The notes: generated from the letters alone by a model not told the origin. A DNA stretch of 64,000 nt from Bacillus pumilus (GCF_003431975.1 NZ_CP027116.1:2666001-2730000), one strand, 5' to 3'; counted from the stretch's first letter, positions 9,405-18,482 are shown. Numbers and translations: made by a program.

Positions 9405-9929
9405 TTATGAAATACCTTCCAATGTGACAGTGTTTTCGAGGTCTTGTATGACCTGACCTTCGTCTGTGAAAAACTGTACGTTCGCTTCGCTTCCATCTAG
9501 TGTCAGTATAGCGTAGCTGCGCTCTTTACGCACTCTTGGCAGGTGCACACTGCCTGGGTTAATGAGCAGTTTTCCTCTTAGCAGCTCACTGCCTGGGATG
9601 TGCGAGTGGCCAAAGCAGATGATGTCTGCGCCTAGCTCTTCTGCACGGTAGTAGACTTGAAGCAAGGATTGTTTGATGCCATGCAGATGTCCGTGAGTGA
9701 GAAATAGTTTTCCGCCTCCATCAAGTGGGAGCAGGAGTTCTTCTTCAAAATCGCCCATAAAGTCACAATTTCCTTTGACGACTTTGTATCCTTCGAGTGC
9801 TGGGTGGTTCGTTTCGAGTTCTGAATCTCCGCAGTGAATCATCATGTCCACTTCAGCCGCATGCCGTTTGGCAATGGTTTGAAGTTCGTCTGTGAGTCCA
9901 TGACTGTCACTAATGATGAGTATCTTCAT
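9405..9929 (-). CDS. ysnB: YfcE/MJ0936-family metallophosphoesterase YsnB
   Basis: 174 residues. The two-metal phosphoesterase motifs are visible: SDSHG at 7-11, HCGDSE at 32-37, GNCD at 52-55, THGH at 79-82 and GHSHIPG at 107-113. This is the usual length for YfcE-like phosphodiesterases, whose physiological substrate is unclear. It follows rdgB by 14 bases in the order known from B. subtilis (rph-ysnA-ysnB). Confidence 0.93.
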   Translation of the reverse strand: MKILIISDSHGLTDELQTIAKRHAAEVDMMIHCGDSELETNHPALEGYKVVKGNCDFMGDFEEELLLPLDGGGKLFLTHGHLHGIKQSLLQVYYRAEELGADIICFGHSHIPGSELLRGKLLINPGSVHLPRVRKERSYAILTLDGSEANVQFFTDEGQVIQDLENTVTLEGIS

Positions 9930-9943
9930 GGCTTCATTCCCCC

Positions 9944-10537
9944 TTATTCATTTGCGTCTAGCAGTGATGAAAGCTTTTGAAGCGCGACCGCTCGATGGCT
10001 AATCTTGTTTTTCTCCTCTGGTGAAAGCTCAGCCATCGTCTGGTCTTTGTCTTTGACGATGAAAATCGGGTCGTATCCGAAGCCGTTTTCGCCGATTGGT
10101 TCTTCTGAGATGTAGCCTTCTACTGATCCTTCTACCGTCTTTGTTTCTTTACCCGGTATGCTCACAGCCAGGGCACATCTGAATCTAGCTGTACGGTCTT
10201 CTTTTTCAATGCCTTGAAGCTCGCTCAGCACTTTTTCCACATTCTCAGCATCATCCTTATGCTCACCAGCGTATCTCGCTGAATAAACGCCAGGTTTTCC
10301 GCCAAGATAGTCAATCGACAAACCGGAATCGTCTGCAATGACCATTTCACCTGCTTTGGCTTGAATCGCCTCGGCTTTGATGATGGCATTTTCTTCGAAG
10401 GTTTGTCCTGTTTCTTCAATCTCTTCAGTGAATCCGATATCTGCTAGTGTTTTGACCGTGAATCCTTTTGGCTCAAGAATGGCTTTGAATTCTTTCGCTT
10501 TGCCCGCATTGTGCGTTGCAATGATGGCTGTTTTCAT
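9944..10537 (-). CDS. rdgB: XTP/dITP diphosphatase (RdgB/HAM1 family, YsnA)
   Basis: About 197 residues. It hydrolyses non-canonical purine nucleoside triphosphates (XTP, dITP, ITP) to monophosphates, cleaning the nucleotide pool. Family signatures are THNAGKAKEF near the N-terminus, VIADDSGL, and GFGYDPIF followed by KNKISHRA. I take the ATG at 10537, ten bases from AGAAGGG; the longer frame starts with TTG too close to the ribosome site. It lies 19 bases downstream of rph. Confidence 0.95.
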   Translation of the reverse strand: MKTAIIATHNAGKAKEFKAILEPKGFTVKTLADIGFTEEIEETGQTFEENAIIKAEAIQAKAGEMVIADDSGLSIDYLGGKPGVYSARYAGEHKDDAENVEKVLSELQGIEKEDRTARFRCALAVSIPGKETKTVEGSVEGYISEEPIGENGFGYDPIFIVKDKDQTMAELSPEEKNKISHRAVALQKLSSLLDANE

Positions 10538-10556
10538 CCTGATCAAACCCTTCTTT

Positions 10557-11285
10557 TTATTCGATGACTTCTCCTGTAACCGCTTTTTGCTTTTCGATTA
10601 ATTCTTTGATGCCCTTTTCGGCTAAATCGAGCAGTCCGTTTAGCTGTTCTCTTGAGAATGTCGCTTCTTCGCCTGTGCCTTGAAGTTCAACAAAGCGTCC
10701 AGCGCCTGTCATGATGACATTCATATCTACTTCAGCTGAAGAATCTTCTTCATAATTTAAATCTAACAGAAGACCTTGCTGAGAATCAATTCCGACGGAT
10801 ATCGCCGCTAAATAATCAGTGATCGGGTTTTGTTTGATGACGCCTTCTGCTCGAAGCTTTTGAATCGCAAGTGTCATGGCAACAAAAGCACCAGTAATAG
10901 ATGCTGTACGTGTTCCGCCGTCAGCTTGAATGACATCACAGTCAATCCAAATCGTGCGTTCGCCAAGTTTTTCTAGGTCAACGACTGCACGGAGGGCTCG
11001 TCCAATTAATCGCTGAATTTCCATTGTACGTCCTGTGACTTTTCCTTTAGATGATTCTCTAATGGTTCTTTGTGCGGTTGCTCTTGGAAGCATGCTATAT
11101 TCTGCTGTAATCCAGCCTTTTCCTTCTCCTCTTAAAAAAGGAGGTACGCGGTCTTCGATGGATGCGTTACAAATCACCTTCGTATTTCCCGCTGAGATTA
11201 AGACAGAGCCTTCTGGATGCGTGATGTAGCCTGCCTCTATTTCAATTTTTCTTAATTCGTCATATTGTCTTTCATCTAATCTCAT
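10557..11285 (-). CDS. rph: Ribonuclease PH
   Basis: 242 residues. A phosphate-dependent 3'-to-5' exoribonuclease that trims tRNA 3' ends. Seen: the N-terminal R.D.R pattern ([12 protein letters not shown]), [23 protein letters not shown], the [19 protein letters not shown] signature and VDMNVIMTG. Length matches the family. It heads the rph-rdgB-ysnB operon. Confidence 0.97.
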   Translation of the reverse strand: MRLDERQYDELRKIEIEAGYITHPEGSVLISAGNTKVICNASIEDRVPPFLRGEGKGWITAEYSMLPRATAQRTIRESSKGKVTGRTMEIQRLIGRALRAVVDLEKLGERTIWIDCDVIQADGGTRTASITGAFVAMTLAIQKLRAEGVIKQNPITDYLAAISVGIDSQQGLLLDLNYEEDSSAEVDMNVIMTGAGRFVELQGTGEEATFSREQLNGLLDLAEKGIKELIEKQKAVTGEVIE

Positions 11286-11380
11286 GATTTACCTCCGTTA
11301 CGATATACATTCCGCGCGCGATTCCAGCGGGGTTCTCCTACTAACTTTGACAACCTCAGCTCGTTCTAATCGCTTGGAAT

Positions 11381-11414
11381 AAAAAAGAGGCAGCGAATAT
11401 GCATGCCTCTTTTT
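11381..11414 (-). terminator. Intrinsic terminator between gerM and rph
   Basis: AAAGAGGCA / TGCCTCTTT stem followed by TTT on the minus side, about 25 bases after the gerM stop. Confidence 0.85.
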
Positions 11415-11437
11415 CTCCATTATATCAATGTGTGCCG

Positions 11438-12499
11438 TTAAAAACTACCTGTATTCACTTGTTCTGGTCTTGAAACCGGCTTTGTCAGCTCTGTTCCTTT
11501 TTCGTTCACAAGCTCAGCCTTACCATTTACCTTGACAGATACGCTTTTCACGTCCGGAAGCTCTGTTAATGTGAGCACAATGCTATCAAGAACTTTTTGT
11601 GAAATGACCTTTTTCTTTTCATCTGCACTGCCAAAAATGGATTCATTGAAATCAAGTGTCACATGTCCGTCCTTTACTTTCGGGACATCATTCAGCTTCA
11701 CATCTTGATCAAAGTCTGTAAGCAATTGGCTAGTTTTGCTTGGCCCAGAGACGAGCTCATGGATGGCTGCTGTAATTGGATCATCCTCATCTTTTGGCGC
11801 TCTTGTGGTGACCGGAACGTAGTAGGTCTGTTTATCAGATTCAGCTAAATAATAGACGGTCACTGGCTTTGTTGATGTCATATCAGCGGCAGCCTCGTGC
11901 TGAATATTAATACCGTCTTCTCTGCTTAAATCATCTGAAATCGGTGTACCATTCACAGGCATTTCTTTCAGCTCATGTCCGTTCATTTTCAATTTCACTT
12001 TTGCAACCGAATCAAACTGCGTTAACGTCCAAGTGACAGATTGCAGGATGCGCTGTTCATCTTCTTTTTTATAGTTTTTGAATTCGTTTGAAAAATCCAC
12101 AATGGCCGTTCCGTCTTTAATGTCGACAGATACGCTCGTGTCAGCCGGCAAAACAGCTCGGAATCCATTTGGCATCAAGTTAGAAATCGGCCCCCCGTCT
12201 ACAAGGTATTCAAGGGTTTGTTTAGCACTTCCTTCGTTTTTCGGCAGCGGAACGGATTGAGAGACGACATACCCGTTTTTATCAATTAAATATAATTCTC
12301 TCATGACTGTATCTGCCTTCTTCTCTTCTTTTCCTTCTTTGGCTGTTTGTTTATCTTCTTTATTTTCTTTCACATATGTGACGTTTTGTGGTGGATCAAT
12401 CTCTGTTTTCGCTTGGTCTGTTTGAAACAATCCGCATCCTGACAAAAGCATGGCTGACGCGATACACGTAACAGCTGCTGTAGTTCCTTTTTTCAGCAT
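11438..12499 (-). CDS. gerM: Sporulation/germination lipoprotein GerM
   Basis: 353 residues. The N-terminus is a lipoprotein signal (AMLLSGCGLF, lipidated Cys in the LSGC lipobox). Two GerMN domains follow: about 90-185 (ending KLKMNGHEL) and about 225-335 (ending VSVKVNGKAEL), each with the LV.G....S.L.P pattern. GerM is a sigma-E-dependent mother-cell protein needed for engulfment and spore cortex/germination in B. subtilis. It lies in the conserved racE-gerM-rph order. An AGGAGGGTGAAGT site precedes the ATG. Confidence 0.93.
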   Translation of the reverse strand: MLKKGTTAAVTCIASAMLLSGCGLFQTDQAKTEIDPPQNVTYVKENKEDKQTAKEGKEEKKADTVMRELYLIDKNGYVVSQSVPLPKNEGSAKQTLEYLVDGGPISNLMPNGFRAVLPADTSVSVDIKDGTAIVDFSNEFKNYKKEDEQRILQSVTWTLTQFDSVAKVKLKMNGHELKEMPVNGTPISDDLSREDGINIQHEAAADMTSTKPVTVYYLAESDKQTYYVPVTTRAPKDEDDPITAAIHELVSGPSKTSQLLTDFDQDVKLNDVPKVKDGHVTLDFNESIFGSADEKKKVISQKVLDSIVLTLTELPDVKSVSVKVNGKAELVNEKGTELTKPVSRPEQVNTGSF

Positions 12500-12570
12500 A
12501 CTTCACCCTCCTCTAGTAGTTTGTACTACTATGTATACGAGCTCCTCGTGCGGATTAGACCCTTTTCATA

Positions 12571-12606
12571 AAAAAATAACCCACCTCAAGAAGAAGCGGG
12601 TTATTG
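12571..12606 (-). terminator. Intrinsic terminator of racE
   Basis: AATAACCC / GGGTTATT stem with T run on the minus strand, overlapping the racE stop codon. Confidence 0.85.
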
Positions 12607-13419
12607 CTGATAGACTTGTTCAAGTGATACAGTTTCGACGTTCCCTGGCAGGTAACCAAACCAATCACGAGCGATGTTTTGAAAATTTTGCTGCTGTCCT
12701 GTTGTATAAAATGTATGAACAGGTGCTTCTTGAGACGTGTTTAACAGTCCTTTATACGAAAGAATCGTACTGGCTTCTCTCGCTGTCTCATCCCCTGATG
12801 AAATAATACTCACATCACTCCCCATAAAGCGCTGAATCGGCTCCTTTAAAATCGGATAGTGCGTGCAGCCAAGAATGAGCGTATCAATTCCTGTTTCTTT
12901 CATTGGTGCAAGGGAGTCTTTCACGACTTCGTCTGCTGTCTGATCTAAAAACGTCCCGCTTTCTACAAATGGAACAAGCAGCGGACATGCCAAGCTTTGA
13001 ACGGTTAGCCCTGCTTTTAGTGATAGGAGCGCTTCCTTGTATGCCTCGCTTTTGATTGTATTGGCTGTACCAATGACGCCAATATGCTGGTTGTTTGTCA
13101 CCTTGATCGCTGTACGAGAGCCTGGCTGAATTACGCCAATGACTGGGATATCGAGTGTTGCTTTAATTTCATCAAGTGCAATGGCCGTAGCTGTGTTGCA
13201 TGCAATGACGAGCATTTTAATATGATGATGTCTTAATAAGTAGTGTGCCATTTCCCAAGTATATTGAAGAACCTCTTCTTCTTTCCGCGGGCCATACGGA
13301 CACCGTTTTGTATCGCCTACGTAAATGATCTTTTCTTTTGGCAGTTGTCTCATGATTTCCTTTGCAACGGTTAAACCGCCGACGCCGGAATCAATGACGC
13401 CGATTGGTTGATCCAACAA
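12601..13419 (-). CDS. racE: Glutamate racemase
   Basis: 272 residues. It makes D-glutamate for peptidoglycan. Both catalytic cysteines are present in their family motifs: VIACNTATA (Cys about 74) and [10 protein letters not shown] (Cys about 185), with the N-terminal [13 protein letters not shown]. The gene starts 7 bases after ysmB, so the two are co-transcribed, as in B. subtilis. Confidence 0.97.
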   Translation of the reverse strand: MLDQPIGVIDSGVGGLTVAKEIMRQLPKEKIIYVGDTKRCPYGPRKEEEVLQYTWEMAHYLLRHHHIKMLVIACNTATAIALDEIKATLDIPVIGVIQPGSRTAIKVTNNQHIGVIGTANTIKSEAYKEALLSLKAGLTVQSLACPLLVPFVESGTFLDQTADEVVKDSLAPMKETGIDTLILGCTHYPILKEPIQRFMGSDVSIISSGDETAREASTILSYKGLLNTSQEAPVHTFYTTGQQQNFQNIARDWFGYLPGNVETVSLEQVYQQ

Positions 13420-13426
13420 AATCGCC

Positions 13427-13867
13427 TCATTTTCTTTTCATTTGCTGCTGTAGTTTCGTTAAGGATTGGTTGAAAACGATGGCTTCTTCTTCTGAGAAAG
13501 CCCCTAGAAGTTCACTGACGTATTCTTGGCGTTTGACAATCACTTCTTGAATGATCCGCTCACCTTCAGGCAATAAGTGAATGCGAACCACGCGGCGGTC
13601 AGAAGGATCTTTCACTCGTTCGACAAGTTCACTTTTTTCCATTCGATCAATTAAGTCGGTTGTTGTGCTGCAAGCCAAATACATCTTTTGTGATAGCTCA
13701 CCTATTGTCATATCCCCGAATTCATAAAGCCACTGAAGCCCTACAAATTGAGGTGGTGTAATCGTATATTGATTCAGGATTTCTCTGCCTTTTTGCTTAA
13801 TAATTGCAGCAATATGGCGCAATGATTTTTCAATCTCTGCTACATGGTCGAACTCATTCGTTTCCAT
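13427..13867 (-). CDS. ysmB: MarR-family transcriptional regulator YsmB
   Basis: 146 residues with a winged helix: [20 protein letters not shown] is the HTH and [17 protein letters not shown] is the wing, the hallmark DRR.....LT-type motif. No ligand can be deduced. It sits between gerE and racE exactly as in B. subtilis. Confidence 0.93.
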   Translation of the reverse strand: METNEFDHVAEIEKSLRHIAAIIKQKGREILNQYTITPPQFVGLQWLYEFGDMTIGELSQKMYLACSTTTDLIDRMEKSELVERVKDPSDRRVVRIHLLPEGERIIQEVIVKRQEYVSELLGAFSEEEAIVFNQSLTKLQQQMKRK

Positions 13868-13978
13868 TTCATTGATACCTCACTATAGCATCTCACTTTA
13901 ATTAAAACGTACATTCCTATTTTCCTCGTTTTTCAAAGAAAATGCAAGAAGAGACTCATGGAAACCATATAGAAATAA

Positions 13979-14012
13979 CCGGTTCCTCCCTGGTGCGGGA
14001 GGAAGACCGGCT
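13979..14012 (-). terminator. Intrinsic terminator of gerE
   Basis: AGCCGGTCTTCCTCCC / GGGAGGAACCGGTTAT stem followed by TTCTAT on the minus strand, immediately after the gerE stop at 14017. It is the host terminator of the uninterrupted gene. Confidence 0.8.
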
Positions 14013-14016
14013 GACT

Positions 14017-14097
14017 TTAGAGCTCTAGCTCACCCATACGCAGAAGCTCGACTACGGCCTGTGAACGACCTTTGACTCCTAGCTTTTGCATGGCATT
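14017..14097 (-). other. gerE: 3' part of split gerE (C-terminal 25 codons plus stop)
   Basis: Reading the minus strand through the core gives NAMQKLGVKGRSQAVVELLR and then MGELEL-stop. This is the end of GerE, the LuxR-type late mother-cell transcription factor for spore coat genes. There is no start of its own. Bases 14092-14017 joined to 50870-50722 give 225 bases, i.e. 74 codons and a stop, the length of B. subtilis GerE. This piece carries the end of the recognition helix and the dimer helix. It stays untranslated as GerE until the prophage leaves. Confidence 0.95.
14093..14097. repeat. Left attachment core (GCATT) with inner attP arm
   Basis: The shared core; bases 14098-14119 towards the phage contain TGT then TATGCATACCTTTTACAAA, one attP arm. 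Outside lies gerE 3' sequence. Flanking bases differ from the right end, so the identity is exactly five bases. Confidence 0.85.
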
Positions 14098-14136
14098 TGT
14101 TATGCATACCTTTTACAAATATTATAACGCAGTTAA

Positions 14137-15660
14137 TTAATTAAATCTATAATGGAAGTTCATTTGCCCATTTGGATGAATCACAATGTGATCAATGAGC
14201 TTTTCAAATACATGCTTCAGGTCCTTTTCTCTGTCTTCAAGTTCTTGAAGAACTGCTTGAATTTGAGCCATTGAATTTTTTTCGTTTTGAACCTGTTGTA
14301 ATGAGAATAAACTCTGTTCGAGCTTTATTATTTTTGTCTGAATATCATTGCGTTTCGTTTGGAATTCAGCCTTTGAAATAATTTGATCTTCTAGGTAAAG
14401 TTCAAGTAATCTTTTATTCTGTGTTTCAAGGGACTTCAATTCTGCTTTAATAGTCTTCATTTGTTTTTCTTTTTGATCAATAGCATTCTTTTTGAAATCG
14501 TGTGTTATACCGCCTGAAAATTCAATAAGATTTTCAATTACTAAGTCTCTAACTTCTTCATACATAATAGGAACATGATTTACGCAGCCTTCATTACCAG
14601 CTCTCCGATAATTACTGCATTTTACGTATTTCCAATAGGTTTTTTCCCCATTTTTTTTGGCTCTGCTAGTTTGGATAATGACCATGTTAGAACCACATTT
14701 TCCGCAAATAAGTAATTGTCTCAACTCATTCCACGGTGTGAATTTAGTTTTTTTATTGACAGTCTGTTTATTATTTGCTTTTTCCCAATCCTCTCTTGAG
14801 ACAATCGGCGGGCAAAAGTCTTCGTAAACGGTCCATTTTTCGGGTGGATTCCGAATGAATTTTTTTCGACCATCAACTTTTATCGTAGTATGCCTATTAG
14901 CTATATGCACGCCGCAATAAATAGGGTTTCTTAAAATGGTTTGAACTGTTGTGAGCTGCCAATTACTACGTTTTTTTGGAGGTGGTATTTCACCTAGCTT
15001 ACATTTTTCTTGCAAAGCGTATGTAACCCTTTTATGACCCAATCCCTCGTTATTATAAAGATGAAAAATTAATCTTATAACTTGAGCTTCACTTTCGTTA
15101 ATCACTAAGTGTTTACCATCTTTCTGGTAACCGTAAGGCACTCTTCCTGAATGCTCACCGCGCCTGGCTTTGGCTGCAAGTACACCACTTATATTGACTG
15201 ACATAGACTTAGGTAACTGCTCCGCAAAGAGAGCAGACATTTCAAATTTCATTGACGCTTTACTCTCGTAAAGGGAGTCATAGTCTTCTTCGAGTGTAAC
15301 GACACGAACCCCATTAGACACTAGAATCTCTCTGATATATAACGCATCTTTTAAGTCACGGGCAAGACGTGTGATGGACTTAAAAATGACCATTTTTATT
15401 TCTTTCTTTTCAGCCAATGAAAAAATGTATTTCATTGCTGCCCTATCTTCAAGGACGGTTCCGCTTATACCGTCGTCTAACAAAACAGAACGGTCATCCC
15501 ATTCATAATTGTGTTGCTCGATCCAATATCGACAAACATCAATTTGGTTTTCCTTCGATGAAATTTGCTCGTCTCGATCAGTTGAAACCCTCGTATAAAC
15601 CTTATAAGGATAATCATCATATTTTATGATTTCATCGACTGTCTCTTTTCGAAAGCTCAT
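14137..15660 (-). CDS. Large serine recombinase (phage integrase/excisionase, SpoIVCA/SprA type)
   Basis: 507 residues. The N-terminal resolvase domain has the catalytic serine in YTRVSTDRDEQ (Ser26) plus GISGT and FKSITRLARD. Next come the Recombinase domain (VPYGYQKDGKHLVINESEA, LRNPIYCG), a zinc ribbon (LLICGKCGSNM ... KCSNYRR ... GCVNH) and a C-terminal coiled coil (about 390-480). It catalyses attP x attB integration into gerE and, with a directionality factor, excision. I start at the ATG at 15660, six bases after GAGGTG. A TGTTATACT extended -10-like sequence lies upstream; I cannot recognise a sigma-E or sigma-K promoter with confidence. It lies 40 bases from the left core. Confidence 0.95.
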   Translation of the reverse strand: MSFRKETVDEIIKYDDYPYKVYTRVSTDRDEQISSKENQIDVCRYWIEQHNYEWDDRSVLLDDGISGTVLEDRAAMKYIFSLAEKKEIKMVIFKSITRLARDLKDALYIREILVSNGVRVVTLEEDYDSLYESKASMKFEMSALFAEQLPKSMSVNISGVLAAKARRGEHSGRVPYGYQKDGKHLVINESEAQVIRLIFHLYNNEGLGHKRVTYALQEKCKLGEIPPPKKRSNWQLTTVQTILRNPIYCGVHIANRHTTIKVDGRKKFIRNPPEKWTVYEDFCPPIVSREDWEKANNKQTVNKKTKFTPWNELRQLLICGKCGSNMVIIQTSRAKKNGEKTYWKYVKCSNYRRAGNEGCVNHVPIMYEEVRDLVIENLIEFSGGITHDFKKNAIDQKEKQMKTIKAELKSLETQNKRLLELYLEDQIISKAEFQTKRNDIQTKIIKLEQSLFSLQQVQNEKNSMAQIQAVLQELEDREKDLKHVFEKLIDHIVIHPNGQMNFHYRFN

Positions 15661-15777
15661 ATAACCCACCTCGGTTATTATTATTATAATTAAAGTATAA
15701 CATCATAATAAGATGCTTTTACTTACGAATTTAGACACCGAACAAACATTCTGATAAAATGATTTCGAGGTGAGAGT

Positions 15778-15966
15778 ATGACTGATCTCGAAAGAAAAAT
15801 TTATCGAATTATCTACAATATGAGTCGGTTTCGCAAGAACCCTTCGATGGATGAACTTAAACGGAAAACGGGTAGGGATGAGCCAGCGATTCGTAAGGCA
15901 GTTGAAAATCTTATTTCTCGAAAAGAAATTAGATGGGATAAAGAGAAAAAGGAATGGCGGTTCTGA
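15778..15966 (+). CDS. Small winged-helix-like protein, candidate directionality factor or regulator
   Basis: 62 residues, basic. The pattern LERKIYRIIYNMSRF, then MDELKRKTGRDEPAIRKAVE, then a short wing ISRKEIRWDKEKKEWRF resembles a minimal winged helix. GAGGTGAGAGT precedes the ATG. It is divergent from the recombinase, with about 115 bases between them, so it could bind that shared control region or the adjacent att site. The SPbeta directionality factor SprB is similarly small and phage-encoded, but I see no specific sequence likeness. Confidence 0.7.
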   Translation: MTDLERKIYRIIYNMSRFRKNPSMDELKRKTGRDEPAIRKAVENLISRKEIRWDKEKKEWRF

Positions 15967-16033
15967 TTATATTGCTTTTTATGGGATATTCAGTAAAATG
16001 AATTTAATATATTATTGAAACAGGAGGGATAAC

Positions 16034-16189
16034 ATGATTAGAATTAAACCATGTGCAGACAATACTTTTTCATATGTCATTGAATCATTAGATAGAGAAA
16101 CAGGGAAAAGAAAAAGGATAGTTCGAAAAGGATTTGCTTCAAAAAATGAAGCAATGAAAGCAGCAGAAGCAAAAGAAAAAGAAATGTAG
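16034..16189 (+). CDS. Orphan integrase Arm DNA-binding domain protein (51 aa)
   Basis: The hand translation begins MIRIKPCADNTFSYVIESL and continues DRETGKRKRIVRKGFASKNE, ending in an Ala/Lys/Glu helix. This is the three-stranded sheet plus helix of the Arm/AP2-like DNA-binding domain normally found at the N-terminus of tyrosine integrases (G-K-R..-..-R-.GF.-.K.EA). Here it stands alone with a strong CAGGAGGG site and its own stop. The phage has no full-length tyrosine integrase. It may be a DNA-architectural or recombination-directionality protein, or a relic. It lies next to the serine recombinase. Confidence 0.75.
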   Translation: MIRIKPCADNTFSYVIESLDRETGKRKRIVRKGFASKNEAMKAAEAKEKEM

Positions 16190-16228
16190 ATTCATAGATT
16201 TTCGAACGCTGAAAAATAATGCCCAAAT

Positions 16229-16258
16229 AAAAAGCCCCTCCAAACGGAAGGGCATTTT
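16229..16258 (-). terminator. Intrinsic terminator of the phage secreted-protein gene
   Basis: GCCCTTCCG / GGAGGGGC-type stem followed by TTTTTATT on the minus strand, just beyond the stop at 16262. Confidence 0.85.
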
Positions 16259-16261
16259 CAT

Positions 16262-16762
16262 TTAAAACAAGAAAAAGTTAATTGCATAGTAAACACCGTC
16301 AGCAATAATTTGTGCTGACCCTCCACCAATTTTCGGTTCTAAAGCAGCATAAAGCCTTTTCTTGATTATGTTTGCAGTAACATCAGGTATATTTGCGAAT
16401 TCTTCAATTTTTTTAGCTATGAAATTGGAATTCTCTTTAAATGCTTTAGCAGCTTGCTTGTCAGCTTTTTTCAAAACAAGACTTGCTGCTTTTCCACCAT
16501 ACCTTACACCTTCTGCTACTATTTCAGCAGCTAACTTTACTAGGTATCCTCTAAAGCCTTGAGTTTGGATGATAGGGTCTTCTATTTCTGTTTCATCCGC
16601 TAGACTCTTTAACGACTGTATTTTCACTTGAATCTGTTGTGATGCCATAGTCTCATTATCATTATTAGGAGTTGCGGCTCTTGATACAGTCGGTAACAAT
16701 GTTGATACTAATAGTAAAGTTGTTAACGCAACAATAAGTAATTTAGATACAAATTTATTCAT
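16262..16762 (-). CDS. Phage-encoded small secreted protein (moron), relative of the host protein at 4728-5189
   Basis: 166 residues. The signal peptide (LLIVALTTLLLVSTLLPTVS, then RAA) is followed by a helical, lysine-rich region with EDPIIQTQGFRGYLV, VRYGGKAASLVLKKA and NSNFIAKKIEEF, and a hydrophobic tail (GSAQIIADGVYYAINFFLF). It sits at the lysogeny end beyond the lysis genes, with its own promoter region and terminator, a typical place for lysogenic-conversion genes. Order of motifs matches the chromosomal protein. Function unknown; secreted toxin or competition factor is speculation. Confidence 0.65.
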   Translation of the reverse strand: MNKFVSKLLIVALTTLLLVSTLLPTVSRAATPNNDNETMASQQIQVKIQSLKSLADETEIEDPIIQTQGFRGYLVKLAAEIVAEGVRYGGKAASLVLKKADKQAAKAFKENSNFIAKKIEEFANIPDVTANIIKKRLYAALEPKIGGGSAQIIADGVYYAINFFLF

Positions 16763-16845
16763 TTTACCACCACCCTTCTTAAGTGGTATTATATACTAAA
16801 TTTATAAATATTTGTATATTAAATTCGATGAAAAGGATGATTGTC

Positions 16846-17049
16846 ATGAGAAAAATCTATAATTATATGAATAAGGAACAGAAGCAACATGCAATAAAGT
16901 TGCTGCATGAAGACATAAAGGAATTGAAAAAGGAACAATCACAAGAAGAAGAAAAAGGGTATCCCGGGGTAATAAAGGCAGCTATCGAAGAAACGATTGA
17001 AAGATACAAAAAAGATATAGAATTTCTTGAAAATGATTTAAAAAAGTGA
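16846..17049 (+). CDS. Small coiled-coil hypothetical protein
   Basis: 67 residues, almost entirely helical and charged (KEQKQHAIKLLHEDIKELKK ... IERYKKDIEFLENDLKK). AAAGGA lies 9 bases before the ATG at 16846, which I prefer to the longer frame from 16783. Divergent from the secreted-protein gene, convergent with the endolysin. Confidence 0.6.
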   Translation: MRKIYNYMNKEQKQHAIKLLHEDIKELKKEQSQEEEKGYPGVIKAAIEETIERYKKDIEFLENDLKK

Positions 17050-17076
17050 GCAGGCTTAACGCCTGCCCTTTTTATT
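17050..17076 (+). terminator. Terminator between convergent genes
   Basis: GCAGGC TTAAC GCCTGC stem followed by CCTTTTTATTTT; it probably also stops endolysin transcripts from the other side. Confidence 0.8.
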
Positions 17077-17893
17077 TTAATAGCTTTTCTAACGCTGCTT
17101 TAGTCTTTGGACCATAGATACCATCAGAAGTAAGCCCATGCATAAGCTGGAATCGTTTGACCGCATTCGCTGTTTTTGGTCCGTAATAGCCGTCAATACC
17201 ATTGTTTTTTGCCCCTTTGTCAGGGTAGAAATAGAGTGCCGCTAAAGCCTCTTGAATTCGCCTTACAGCGTCCCCTTTCTTCATAGGTGTTTTCACCTTA
17301 AAGATGCCCGTTGGGAGCTTGTGCGCCTTCTTAGATGCTTTTTTATTAGGTGTTTTTGTGGATGATGTTTTCTCAGGCTTCGAAGATGATGTTTTACCGC
17401 CCAATGCCTTCAGCTCTTTTTCAATGGCTGCTTTAAATGAGCTCCATCTACCTTCAGATAAGATCCGGTGTGGACAATACTTCCCATTCCAATCTTGATG
17501 CTTGCGTACTCGATCAACACCCCAACCACGTTCTTTAAGCAACTGCGCCACAAATTTAATAGCCAGCTTTTCCGCAGCCTTGTATCTAGCACCGCCAGAC
17601 TCGCTATAACAAATTTCAATCGCAATTGACTTGCGGTTACCAGTACCATTTGTGCCGTCACCCGAATGCCACGCATTGCGATCTAATGGAATAGCTTGGA
17701 TCACCTTTTTATTGTCCACTGCAAAATGATAACTTGTTGAACTGGTGTTATTGATCATATAGTTAATTTCTCTTTCAGCTGTGGCGTCGTTTGCTGTATT
17801 GTGGATAGTAATGTATTCCGCATTCATTTTATTTGGACATTTTAAACCGTATCTACTGGACGGTACCATTTTCTTTTTTACTTTGATTGCCAT
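17072..17893 (-). CDS. N-acetylmuramoyl-L-alanine amidase (endolysin, CwlA type)
   Basis: 273 residues. The N-terminal amidase_2 domain has Zn ligands and active residues in ITIHNTAND (His32-33 area), HSGDGTNGTGNRKSI and VRKHQDWNGKYCPHRIL. A Lys/Thr/Ser linker (about 170-195) leads to a peptidoglycan-binding domain (MKKGDAVRRIQEAL ... NNGIDGYYGPKTANAVKRFQ ... GIYGPKTKAAL). Overall very like CwlA of the B. subtilis skin element. The start ATG at 17893 is nine bases from AAGGAG. With the holins just upstream it forms the lysis cassette. Confidence 0.95.
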   Translation of the reverse strand: MAIKVKKKMVPSSRYGLKCPNKMNAEYITIHNTANDATAEREINYMINNTSSTSYHFAVDNKKVIQAIPLDRNAWHSGDGTNGTGNRKSIAIEICYSESGGARYKAAEKLAIKFVAQLLKERGWGVDRVRKHQDWNGKYCPHRILSEGRWSSFKAAIEKELKALGGKTSSSKPEKTSSTKTPNKKASKKAHKLPTGIFKVKTPMKKGDAVRRIQEALAALYFYPDKGAKNNGIDGYYGPKTANAVKRFQLMHGLTSDGIYGPKTKAALEKLLK

Positions 17894-17946
17894 ATTCATC
17901 TACTCCTTAAATTTTGATATAAAAAATGCCGCCTAATGGCAGCTCT

Positions 17947-18210
17947 TTATTTTGTTAACCCTTTTTGTTGCAGCACTTCTTTTTGTAGCTTGCCTTTCTC
18001 AGTCACGTAATTGTTTTTAAACCATGCCATCAAGGTTGTGACAATTGTAAAAATCATTGAGAAAGCAAGGTACAATGTGTCAGCCAACGAAGTGACTTGA
18101 TCCTCACTGATCGGCAAAACAGGTTTTCCAAACATAATTAACGCCTGGTTGATTAGCGCAATAAAAAGAAGCACCGTGCGAACGACCGTGCCTTTGTCAA
18201 AGTTTTTCAT
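17947..18210 (-). CDS. Holin (XhlB/SPP1 holin family)
   Basis: 87 residues with two membrane segments ([20 protein letters not shown] and [19 protein letters not shown]) and the conserved end [10 protein letters not shown], close to XhlB of PBSX. It makes the membrane lesion that releases or activates the endolysin. Confidence 0.93.
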   Translation of the reverse strand: MKNFDKGTVVRTVLLFIALINQALIMFGKPVLPISEDQVTSLADTLYLAFSMIFTIVTTLMAWFKNNYVTEKGKLQKEVLQQKGLTK

Positions 18211-18230
18211 ATTAATTTCCTCTTTTCGTT

Positions 18231-18443
18231 TTATTTTTGGTTTCTTTCGATTCTGTCTAGTTTTTCAATGACAACATCATACTTCTCACTAAACTTTGCT
18301 AGTACGTCATTTTGTGCGTCTATTTGTTCGTTTAGCTTGTTCTCACGCTCTTTTGTCGTGTTCAATACATAAAACAGCACCCAACAAAAAAGAACCGCAA
18401 ACGGTCCCTGTGTCATCAAATACTGCGCAATATCCATTTCCAT
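18231..18443 (-). CDS. bhlA: BhlA/UviB-type holin-like protein
   Basis: 70 residues beginning [19 protein letters not shown]. One membrane segment ([15 protein letters not shown]) is followed by a charged coiled coil ([19 protein letters not shown]). This closely matches BhlA of SPbeta. The ATG at 18443, six bases after AAGGTG, is preferred to the GTG at 18452. Confidence 0.92.
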   Translation of the reverse strand: MEMDIAQYLMTQGPFAVLFCWVLFYVLNTTKERENKLNEQIDAQNDVLAKFSEKYDVVIEKLDRIERNQK

Positions 18444-18482
18444 TTTGTTCACCTTCTCCCGCCATAAACATAAAAAATAAGC

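Noticed and set aside
12450..12806. Open frame on the plus strand across gerM/racE
   Set aside because: No ribosome site and fully opposite two well-identified genes; a shadow frame.
15661..15777. Sigma-E or sigma-K promoter before the recombinase
   Set aside because: I found only a TGTTATACT extended -10-like sequence; no acceptable CATA-type -10 with matching -35, so sporulation control of the recombinase remains unproven.
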